A DNA stretch of 11,466 nucleotides from Candidatus Sumerlaeota bacterium (GTDB lineage: Bacteria; Sumerlaeota; Sumerlaeia; JADFCT01): positions 1 through 11,466 of the forward strand of contig JAPLSP010000679.1 of NCBI GenBank assembly GCA_026398575.1, given 5' to 3'. This document shows, piece after piece, positions 6,307 through 11,466 of this stretch. How positions within the stretch are numbered: the first letter of the stretch is position 1; every line of letters begins with the position of its first letter. Position numbers and translations under genes: made by a program. The notes beneath the pieces are model-generated. The model saw nothing but the letters and a program-made list of their open reading frames with translations, searched no databases and was not told the DNA's origin.

Positions 6307-7050
6307 TTAATGCTCTTCCCATTTCTCATTGATGAGATACTTGGCAGCCACCGATGCAAGGGAACAGGACGCGCCAGCCGCTCCCTGATGAAGCGCGCGC
6401 AAGGCCTCCAAGTCGGATTTCCAAACCAGATCGCCGGGGGCCAGCAGGCAATTGCTGCCAGGCGTATGCTTCATGGAGAGCACGCCGTCCTTGACATAAT
6501 AATGCTCCTCGCTCGCTTCGGTGATATAAGGGCGCATGAAGGGCGGAATATCGTTCGGCTTGAACCAGAGTTTGATTTCCCGTTCGGCCTCCGCATCCGT
6601 GGCTGAGGCATGGATGAGATTATCCATGCGCTCGCCGATGACGGCGCCCGTCGCGTCTTTGAGAGGAACGACCGTGCCCAGCGCGCGAATGCATCCCGGC
6701 TTTTGCTCGCGGGCGACGTGCGGATTCGTGGGGCCGCAAAGGTCGCGTATTTTCAGCGTCGCGCCGGGGCCTTGATATACGAACGCAACGACTCTGCGCT
6801 TCCAGGGGTCGTTGGGATAATGAATGCGTCCGGTGATGTATTCGATGAGCGAGGGGTAAAAAATCTTTCCCACGTGTTCGGCATAGTGCTCTTCCGCAAG
6901 CATCTTGCTCACGTGAACGATCTTGGCCGCGGCAAATCGCAAACCCGTATGCGTTTCCGAAAGCAGCGAGAGCACATAACCCGTCAATGAGTTCTTCAGC
7001 GCGTCTGGCTTGATCAACACGAGTGTTTGTTCGAGTTCTTCCGTGTTCAT
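6307..7050 (-). CDS. ndk: Long-form nucleoside diphosphate kinase
   Basis: NDK transfers the gamma-phosphate from NTPs to NDPs through a phosphohistidine in the cytoplasm. The start at 7050 follows a strong ggggaggag site; an upstream in-frame ATG at 7182 would add 44 residues unlike NDK and lacks such a site. The family signatures are TLVLIKPDAL (9-18, with Lys14), FYPSLIEYITG (64-74), CGPTNP (105-110), the PGCIRA segment (118-123, usually GTIRG), and the active site NLIHAS...AEREIKLWF (144-163), giving His147 as the phosphorylated residue. The usual HGSDS is HASATD here. At 247 residues it is about 100 longer than ordinary NDKs (about 140-150). There is an insertion near 75-86 (HYPNDPWKR) where the Kpn-loop region should run straight on, extra residues at about 124-140 before the active site, and an 80-residue C-terminal extension (about 165-247). 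It stands alone, followed by the repeat cluster and terminator. Confidence 0.9.
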   Translation of the reverse strand: MNTEELEQTLVLIKPDALKNSLTGYVLSLLSETHTGLRFAAAKIVHVSKMLAEEHYAEHVGKIFYPSLIEYITGRIHYPNDPWKRRVVAFVYQGPGATLKIRDLCGPTNPHVAREQKPGCIRALGTVVPLKDATGAVIGERMDNLIHASATDAEAEREIKLWFKPNDIPPFMRPYITEASEEHYYVKDGVLSMKHTPGSNCLLAPGDLVWKSDLEALRALHQGAAGASCSLASVAAKYLINEKWEEH

Positions 7051-7522
7051 GAAAACTTCTCCTCCCCTATCCTGAGCGATTCGGTTTGCGGTTTGTGTGT
7101 CAGCGCCGAGAATCTGACCGAGGGGGCGCTGCGGAGGCAAGGGCATTATTGGGGTAATCCTGGGACAATAAAAGCCGCTCATTGGCGTTGGGTTGCATAC
7201 GGCGTCAAACTAGATTTCGACCGTATTGAGCCAGCCTGCGGATGCAGGCGCAAAGCGCAGGAAAAATTCGGATGCGACGGTATATCCAATGCGCAATTGC
7301 TGCACAGCGCCGGCGCCTCAAGCCGCGCATTTTTTTCACACCGTCTCTTCGTGGCGGAATCGAAAAATATTCGCAAAAGAGATAATCCGCGCGGCCATTC
7401 TTTGATTATATTGAGATCTCGCAAACGCCCGCATGAAATCAACGCTGGCCTCTTTCTTGCTGCTATGGTGGTTAATCTGCTCAGACAGATGCGCAAAATC
7501 CCAGGAAAGGAAGACTACTAAA
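7051..7522. other. Divergent intergenic region between ndk and the lipoprotein gene
   Basis: This 472-bp stretch holds the 5' flanks of two divergently transcribed genes. No reading frame in it looks real: the frames that cross it have no recognisable domain or ribosome binding site. A perfect 6-bp hairpin (gcctgc, loop ggat, gcaggc) lies at 7234-7249. No convincing -10/-35 pair was found for either gene, although both promoters should be here. Confidence 0.5.
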
Positions 7523-8209
7523 ATGATTGGACGTATCGCTCAAGGCTCATTGTTGGTTGTGGCATTGTTGTTCGCCGGCGCCTGCTCCTCGGCTCATAAA
7601 CATGCCAGAGAGACCGGATGCCCCTGCTGTTTTGCGAGAGAAGATGGACGCGGCCCGATGATATTGGGAGAACACGCCCGTCCGGAAATGCGGGAAGGAC
7701 GCGAAGGAGGGCGTGCGCGCCTGGCGCCGGGACGGGGTGGAGAATTTATGCCTGGTCCGCAAGGACGCGCCGAACGCGGAGGCGGCATGCGCAATGATCG
7801 CATGGCCGGCCCGCGCGATGGCGGCCAAGGCCCCATCCGTGACGGGATTGCGCAGCCTCCCAATATGCCACCGGATCGGCCCGAATTAGGCCGCGAAGGC
7901 CGCGGGGGCGTTGGAATGCCGGGACGCGGTGGATTCGAAGGCCCGGGGCGTGGCGGATTCGAAGGCCCAGGGCGTGGCGGAATCGAAGGCCCGGGACGCG
8001 GCGGAATCGAAGGCCCGGGACGCGGCGGAATCGAAGGCCCGGGACGCGGCGGAATCGAAGGTCCTGGACGTGGCGGAATCGAAGGCCCGGGACGCGGTCC
8101 GATAGCGCGCGATGCGCGCCCGGTCCCTCCGCGTGCCGATCTTCCAGCTGCGCCGCGTGACAAGGCCCCTCAAGAGCAGGCGCCGCGCGATAATCCAAGC
8201 GGCAAATGA
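7523..8209 (+). CDS. Putative lipoprotein with seven GRGG(F/I)EGP repeats
   Basis: The product has 228 residues; AAGGAAG lies 9 bases before the ATG. An in-frame ATG at 7433 would give a second hydrophobic leader but has no ribosome binding site. The N terminus MIGRIAQGSLLVVALLFAGAC ends in a weak lipobox (AGAC, Cys21), so it is probably anchored in a membrane. A CPCC cluster follows (residues 33-36). The rest is disordered and rich in Gly, Arg, Pro and Glu. Residues 134-189 are seven uninterrupted copies of an 8-residue unit, two GRGGFEGP and five GRGGIEGP, then a partial copy. The tail is Pro/Ala/Arg-rich. No known family is recognised. Arg/Gly repeats of this kind occur in nucleic-acid- or surface-binding disordered proteins, but a function is not assigned. 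Confidence 0.72.
   Translation: MIGRIAQGSLLVVALLFAGACSSAHKHARETGCPCCFAREDGRGPMILGEHARPEMREGREGGRARLAPGRGGEFMPGPQGRAERGGGMRNDRMAGPRDGGQGPIRDGIAQPPNMPPDRPELGREGRGGVGMPGRGGFEGPGRGGFEGPGRGGIEGPGRGGIEGPGRGGIEGPGRGGIEGPGRGGIEGPGRGPIARDARPVPPRADLPAAPRDKAPQEQAPRDNPSGK
7922..8101 (+). repeat. 24-bp in-frame tandem repeat, seven copies plus a partial one
   Basis: The unit is ggacgcggcggaatcgaaggcccg with small third-base changes. Copies start at 7922, 7946, 7970, 7994, 8018, 8042 and 8066, and a 12-base partial copy starts at 8090. Copies 4, 5 and 6 are almost identical as DNA, which points to recent slippage or unequal recombination. There are no spacers, so this is not a CRISPR array. Confidence 0.93.
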
Positions 8210-8289
8210 AACCTGCCGCATGATCGTCGCAGCGTTAGCGGAACCGATTGCATCGCGAGAGAAAAAAAGTGAAATGCAAAATGCAGATT

Positions 8290-8352
8290 GAGCCGGGCTC
8301 ATCTCCAGAACGCAGCCGCAAGCGACAAGCTGCAGGGAGATGGGCCCGGTTC
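8290..8352 (+). ncRNA. Long stable hairpin downstream of the lipoprotein gene (RNA element or terminator)
   Basis: Bases 8290-8306 (gagccgggctcatctcc) and 8336-8352 (ggagatgggcccggttc) form a 17-bp helix with 15 Watson-Crick pairs and two G-U pairs. The G-U pairs work only in plus-strand RNA; the minus-strand transcript would have two A-C mismatches there. The 29-base loop carries a second 5-bp stem (gcagc/gctgc). The hairpin begins 80 bases after the lipoprotein stop and is followed by atttatat rather than a pure T tract, so it may be an imperfect terminator, a 3' stability element or a small structured RNA. Confidence 0.5.
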
Positions 8353-8522
8353 ATTTATATCAAAGGCAGATGCTCGCCAATGAGACCAAGCGGACTTTGG
8401 GATGCTCCGTTACGGATATGGACACTAACCGGGATTTGCATAAAATGGCTTTTTGAAATGCCCCGGTGCGCTAACAGGGAGGCCTGGAATTTGCAAAAAG
8501 CCTGGGATTCGTGGTTTTCTAA
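8353..8522. other. Intergenic stretch before the tRNA, nothing recognised
   Basis: No gene is supported. A plus-strand frame from 8248 to 8607 crosses this stretch but runs through the hairpin and antisense through the tRNA gene. A loose inverted repeat (ggctttttg ... caaaaagcc) is present, with a loop of roughly 40 bases. Confidence 0.4.
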
Positions 8523-8598
8523 TGGTGGAGCAGGCGGGGATCGAACCCGCGGCCTCAGGCTTGCAAAGCCTGCGCTCTCCCAGCTGAGCTACTGCCCC
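8523..8598 (-). tRNA. tRNA-Ala (UGC)
   Basis: The 76-base cloverleaf includes an encoded CCA end. The acceptor stem GGGGCAG pairs with CTGCTCC and contains the G3-U70 pair that identifies alanine tRNAs. The D stem is GCTC/GAGC. The anticodon stem CAGGC/GCCTG encloses loop TTTGCAA, so the anticodon is TGC (8565-8563). The T stem GCGGG/CCCGC encloses TTCGATC. All arms pair fully. Confidence 0.97.
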
Positions 8599-8625
8599 AT
8601 CCAATGAAACAGGACGGAATTGCGG

Positions 8626-8653
8626 AATTGTCCCGCGAGAATTGTCCCGCGAG
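8626..8653. repeat. 14-bp tandem duplication next to the tRNA
   Basis: aattgtcccgcgag occurs twice in direct succession (8626-8639, 8640-8653), 28 bases upstream of the tRNA 5' end. It has the same unit length as the larger array that follows but a different sequence. Confidence 0.8.
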
Positions 8654-8696
8654 CGAGGCGAAACACTATGGTACCCAGAGCCCGAATGTCAATGGC

Positions 8697-8825
8697 ATAG
8701 TTCCGAGTTCTGAGTTCCGAGTTCATAGTTCCGCGTTCATAGTTCCACGTTTGTAGTTCCACGTTTGTAGTTCCACGTTTGTAGTTCCACCTTTAGGTGG
8801 CGCTCGTAGTTCCGCCTTCAGGCGG
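8697..8825. repeat. 14-nt tandem repeat array ending in two related hairpins
   Basis: Seven consecutive 14-base units of the form (a/g)tagttcc-(g/a)cgtt(c/t) run from 8697 to 8794 with no spacer. After 11 bases an eighth unit occupies 8806-8819. The sequence changes gradually along the array: early units read ttccgagttc, later ones ttccacgttt. The seventh and eighth units extend into hairpins ccacc-ttta-ggtgg (8787-8800) and ccgcc-ttca-ggcgg (8812-8825), which differ by a matched A-T to G-C change in the stem. Absence of unique spacers excludes CRISPR. Confidence 0.85.
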
Positions 8826-8988
8826 CGCATATGTCTTATCGCCCAAATTTCACCAAGCGCGTTCTGCCTCCTGCACTCTTTGCAGTGGAAACTCAGGCAG
8901 GATTATCGCCACAATTCAATCGAACAACTTAATGGAGCGCAGGCTTTGCTTTTAATTTTTCCATGATCCCATCTCAGGAGGCAAACCC
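8826..8988. other. Leader region of the alcohol dehydrogenase gene
   Basis: No gene is seen. The only clear signal is the ribosome binding site AGGAGG (8976-8981), 7 bases before the ATG. No convincing promoter was found. Confidence 0.4.
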
Positions 8989-10077
8989 ATGCGCGCGATG
9001 ATATTGGAAAGGCTGCGCGAGCCGCTGCGCCTCATCGAACGCCCCATTCCCGTTCCCGGGCGCCTCCAAATTCTTATCCGCGTGCGCTCGTGCGGCGTTT
9101 GCCGGACGGATTTGCATGTGGTGGATGGAGAACTACCCGATCCGCGTTTGCCCTTGATTCCCGGACATCAGATCGTGGGAGAAGTAGCAGGCTTCTGTGA
9201 GAATGAAGCCACCGGGAAAGCCGCTGGGAAAGCCGCCGAGAAAACCGCCGGGAAAGCCGCCGGGAAAGCCGCCGGGAAAGCCGCTGGAGAAGGCTCAGGC
9301 GCCGGCATGGAAAATTTTCGCATCGGGGACCGCGTCGGCGTTCCCTGGCTCGGAGGCTGTTGCGGGCAATGCGACTACTGCCGCGAAGGACGCGAGAATC
9401 TTTGCGATGCTGCGCGCTATACCGGCTATCATAAGGACGGCGGCTTCGCCGAATACTGTGTCGCCAACGCTGATTTCTGTTTCCCGATTCCGGAGGGCTA
9501 TCCCGATCTCGAAGCCGCGCCGCTGTTGTGCGCGGGGCTGATCGGCTATCGCGCGTTGCGCATGGCGGGCGAAGGCAGGCGGCTGGGGTTCTATGGTTTC
9601 GGAGCGGCGGCGCATATCCTCATTCAGGTCGCCCGCCATCAGGGCCGCGAGGTTTACGCCTTCAGCCGCGCGGACGACGCGCAAGGCCAGGCTTTTGCGC
9701 GCGAGTTGGGCGCGGCGTGGTCGGGCGCTTCCGACGAAACGCCTCCCCAGCCGCTCGACGCCGCCATCATCTTCGCGCCCGTCGGCGCGCTGGTCCCCAC
9801 GGCGCTGCGCGCCACGCGCAAAGGCGGCATCGTCGTCTGCGCCGGCATCCACAGCAGCGACATCCCGTCCTTCCCCTACTCCATCCTCTGGGGCGAGCGC
9901 CAAATCCGCTCCGTGGCAAACCTGACCCGCCAGGATGGCCGCGAATTCCTCGCCCTCGCGCCGCAAATCCCCATCCATACCCACGTCCATCCCTATCCCC
10001 TGGAGCGGGCAAACGAAGCGCTCAGCGATCTGCGCGAAGGCCGCCTGACTGGAGCGGCGGTGATTGTTGTGGCTTGA
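8989..10077 (+). CDS. Zinc-dependent alcohol dehydrogenase with Gly-Lys-Ala-Ala insertion
   Basis: This 362-residue cytoplasmic enzyme belongs to the medium-chain dehydrogenase family and should oxidise alcohols or reduce aldehydes with NAD(P). AGGAGG sits 7 bases before the ATG. The GroES-like domain carries catalytic zinc ligands Cys35 (CGVCRTDLH, 35-43), His60 (GHQIVGE) and Cys181 (LLCAG). Structural zinc is held by Cys125, 128, 131 and 139 (CGQCDYCREGRENLC). The Rossmann segment is GFYGFGAAA (200-208), followed by VYAFSR at the end of the second strand. Overall it resembles the AdhA-like zinc alcohol dehydrogenases (VPWLGGCCGQC, YTGYHKDGGFAEY). The oddity is an insertion after GEVAGF: about 35 residues (70-107) containing six GKAA-like units (76-99), where relatives go directly from this strand to the FKVGDRVGVPW segment. 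All ligands are retained, so activity is expected. It is a stand-alone gene; the substrate is unknown. Confidence 0.93.
   Translation: MRAMILERLREPLRLIERPIPVPGRLQILIRVRSCGVCRTDLHVVDGELPDPRLPLIPGHQIVGEVAGFCENEATGKAAGKAAEKTAGKAAGKAAGKAAGEGSGAGMENFRIGDRVGVPWLGGCCGQCDYCREGRENLCDAARYTGYHKDGGFAEYCVANADFCFPIPEGYPDLEAAPLLCAGLIGYRALRMAGEGRRLGFYGFGAAAHILIQVARHQGREVYAFSRADDAQGQAFARELGAAWSGASDETPPQPLDAAIIFAPVGALVPTALRATRKGGIVVCAGIHSSDIPSFPYSILWGERQIRSVANLTRQDGREFLALAPQIPIHTHVHPYPLERANEALSDLREGRLTGAAVIVVA
9214..9285 (+). repeat. 12-bp in-frame tandem repeat inside the dehydrogenase gene
   Basis: Six units of gggaaagccgcc (with ct and ag/ac variants) encode GKAA, GKAA, EKTA, GKAA, GKAA, GKAA. The last three DNA units are nearly identical, pointing to recent slippage. 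The array keeps frame and sits between two segments that adjoin in related enzymes. Confidence 0.92.
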
Positions 10078-10289
10078 AGTTTCCTGGATATTCACGGCAT
10101 ATCCATTGTTATCACATACAACGATTGACAGCGAAAATTGAGCAGAATCGGCTGAAATCGGCTGGCAAGAAACTCGGAACAACGCCCAATATTTCGATGG
10201 CTTCACCCAACATCGTAAAAATAACCCTGAAAAAGCCACTTGCGCCTGTATTTTCGGCTATGTCACAATTTCATCGGAGGAATGTGGAT
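10078..10289. other. Intergenic region before the FG-GAP gene
   Basis: A TTGACA occurs at 10125-10130, but no -10 hexamer follows at the right distance, so a promoter is not called. A short direct repeat (aatcggctg twice) follows it. No terminator hairpin is evident after the dehydrogenase stop. Confidence 0.35.
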
Positions 10290-11466
10290 ATGTCATCAAT
10301 CATGCGAGCCAATAAAGTCTGCGCCATCAGCGCATCTCTCTGTTGGATTTCCCTGTTAGGTAGTTATGCCGACGATAGCAAACCAGGCGCCCGTTCCTTT
10401 TCCCGCCCCCCTGCAAAGAATCAATACAGTTATCCCGTTGAGGGTGCCAACGGAGAAAAAATCATCTGCTCCGCTGAGCAAATCGCCGGGCAAAGGCGCA
10501 TGCCTTTGAGTGACCGCGCTGCAACGCATGGTGAAATGATGTCACCGGGGTTATCCGCCTTGAGTCGCTTGCCACTCGGCGTTTCCCAGATGCAGACCAT
10601 TGCCGCTTATCCATTCTTTAGCGCATGCATGGGCATGAGCGGCATCATCGCAGTGGACAATGGAAGGCCGGAGATCATCATGGGGCACTCTAGAAGCATG
10701 TATGACATGAACGATTACTGGTGCGCATTCACTTTTGATGCCCTCAGCGGCGATTACCAAGCCATCTTTGTCAGCCCTCTTTATGCCGCGAATATTCTAT
10801 GCCTGGGCGTCGGCAATGTCACCGGAGATTCACAACGCGAGATTGTGGTCTGTTTGACCGATGGCAAAATTTTTATTTACAGCCTTAAAACCAAAAACTT
10901 GCTGTCCTCATTCCAAGCGCTCGCTTCTCCCGTGGCGTTCGCCATCGCAGATTTGGACGGAGATGGAACGGATGAAATCATCCTCAGCAAGGCGGCTCGG
11001 ATTCAAGTCTATCGCGATGGCGTTCTGCAATGGTCTCTGAGCGGGCCTGGAGGAAGTCTCGCCGTCGGACAGATGGATGATGATGCCTCGCTGGAAATCG
11101 CCACCGACAATGGGAAGGTGGTAAATGTGGCTTCGCGCACGGTTCAATGGAACTATTCATCTGGTTTTGGATCATTAATGAAGTGCGCTGACATTGACAA
11201 GGACGGCAAAGATGAAATAGTCGCCGCCAGCGGGAAACAAGTTAGCGCTTACGATGTTGACACAAAAACCGTCAAATGGACCATCACATCAGCTAACAAG
11301 AACGTTGATGCGATTTGCCTTGCCGACGTTGACAACGATTCGGTCTATGACATCATCATTGGCGATGAGGAATATGGCTATATTTCCGCCCGAGACACCA
11401 TAGCGACAGAGACGGTCAAATGGTCCATCCAAAACCCCAAATACGGCGTAACTGATATTGCGGTTT
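10290..11466 (+). CDS. Secreted FG-GAP/VCBS-repeat beta-propeller protein (3' end outside window)
   Basis: An open frame of 392 codons runs off the window without a stop. GGAGG (10276-10280) is 9 bases upstream of the ATG; an ATG at 10282 is out of frame, and a second in-frame ATG at 10302 is possible. Residues 5-27 (MRANKVCAISASLCWISLLGSYA) are a signal peptide. From about 170 onward, calcium-loop motifs recur every 40-45 residues: GNVTGDSQREI (175), DLDGDGTDEI (221-230), QMDDDASLEI (261-270), DIDKDGKDEI (301-310) and DVDNDSVYDI (346-355). These mark blades of an integrin-alpha-like propeller. W-containing strands (VLQWSL, TVQWNYS, TVKWTI, TVKWSI) repeat in step. Such proteins act outside the cell in adhesion or as part of larger surface proteins. 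Residues 28-110 match no domain I can recognise. A downstream domain may exist outside the window. Confidence 0.85.
   Translation, partial: MSSIMRANKVCAISASLCWISLLGSYADDSKPGARSFSRPPAKNQYSYPVEGANGEKIICSAEQIAGQRRMPLSDRAATHGEMMSPGLSALSRLPLGVSQMQTIAAYPFFSACMGMSGIIAVDNGRPEIIMGHSRSMYDMNDYWCAFTFDALSGDYQAIFVSPLYAANILCLGVGNVTGDSQREIVVCLTDGKIFIYSLKTKNLLSSFQALASPVAFAIADLDGDGTDEIILSKAARIQVYRDGVLQWSLSGPGGSLAVGQMDDDASLEIATDNGKVVNVASRTVQWNYSSGFGSLMKCADIDKDGKDEIVAASGKQVSAYDVDTKTVKWTITSANKNVDAICLADVDNDSVYDIIIGDEEYGYISARDTIATETVKWSIQNPKYGVTDIAV

Noticed and set aside
6020..6322. Minus-strand 100-codon frame through the palindrome
   Set aside because: It overlaps the ndk end and consists mostly of the repeats and palindrome; the internal peptide similarity just reflects the DNA repeats.
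7051..7182. Upstream start for ndk adding 44 residues
   Set aside because: The added residues do not resemble an NDK N terminus, and the strong ggggaggag site fits the start at 7050.
7027..7521. Plus-strand 164-codon frame between ndk and the lipoprotein gene
   Set aside because: It begins inside ndk on the other strand, has no ribosome binding site or domain, and ends beside the real lipoprotein start.
7922..8101. CRISPR array
   Set aside because: The 24-bp units are contiguous, in frame, and have no spacers; no cas gene is present.
7594..8302. Long minus-strand frames rich in Pro/Arg or Ala/Ser opposite the lipoprotein
   Set aside because: They are produced by the 24-bp repeat, which stays open in several frames because its length is divisible by three.
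8248..8607. Plus-strand 119-codon frame
   Set aside because: Its C-terminal GGDRTRGLRLAKPALSQLSY is the usual false translation of an antisense tRNA gene.
8697..8825. CRISPR or iteron-type origin
   Set aside because: Units are contiguous 14-mers without unique spacers, and no replication initiator gene or DnaA boxes are seen nearby.
9295..10239. Minus-strand 314-codon frame opposite the alcohol dehydrogenase
   Set aside because: It is antisense to clear dehydrogenase motifs in GC-rich DNA and has no recognisable domain.

Overview
The window looks like a GC-rich bacterial chromosome segment from a heterotroph of the PVC superphylum (Planctomycetota, Verrucomicrobiota, Lentisphaerota) or a similar phylum. 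That placement is an inference from gene content: a Tat-exported formylglycine sulfatase, secreted discoidin-domain and FG-GAP proteins, and many short palindromic or tandem repeats between genes. No phylogenetic marker other than a tRNA-Ala is present, so the phylum is not certain.

Layout. 1-158: the last 51 codons of an ISL3-type transposase. 388-3210 (+): a two-gene unit encoding a lipoprotein sulfatase and a secreted M14-type zinc carboxypeptidase. 5727-3240 (-): three tandem paralogous genes for secreted discoidin (F5/8 type C) proteins, joined by two ATGA stop/start overlaps and converging on the peptidase gene. 5728-6306: no gene, but a strong bidirectional terminator, a 59-bp perfect palindrome and two diverged 85-bp direct repeats. 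7050-6307 (-): an unusually long nucleoside diphosphate kinase gene. 7523-8209 (+): a small lipoprotein with seven perfectly periodic 8-residue repeats. 8290-8352: a long hairpin. 8598-8523 (-): tRNA-Ala(UGC). 8626-8825: tandem 14-nt repeats ending in two hairpins that differ by a compensating base pair. 8989-10077 (+): a zinc alcohol dehydrogenase carrying a Gly-Lys-Ala-Ala repeat insertion. 10290-end (+): a secreted FG-GAP/VCBS beta-propeller protein cut by the window edge.

Working together. The sulfatase and peptidase are adjacent, on the same strand and both exported, so they may act on a sulfated glycoprotein or proteoglycan-like substrate. The discoidin proteins could bind carbohydrate at the cell surface. 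Both statements are inference. NDK, tRNA and alcohol dehydrogenase are metabolic genes with no visible link to these. The features least explained by known families are the coupled discoidin array with its orphan linker motif, the enlarged NDK, the repeat inside the dehydrogenase, and the palindrome/repeat cluster next to ndk.
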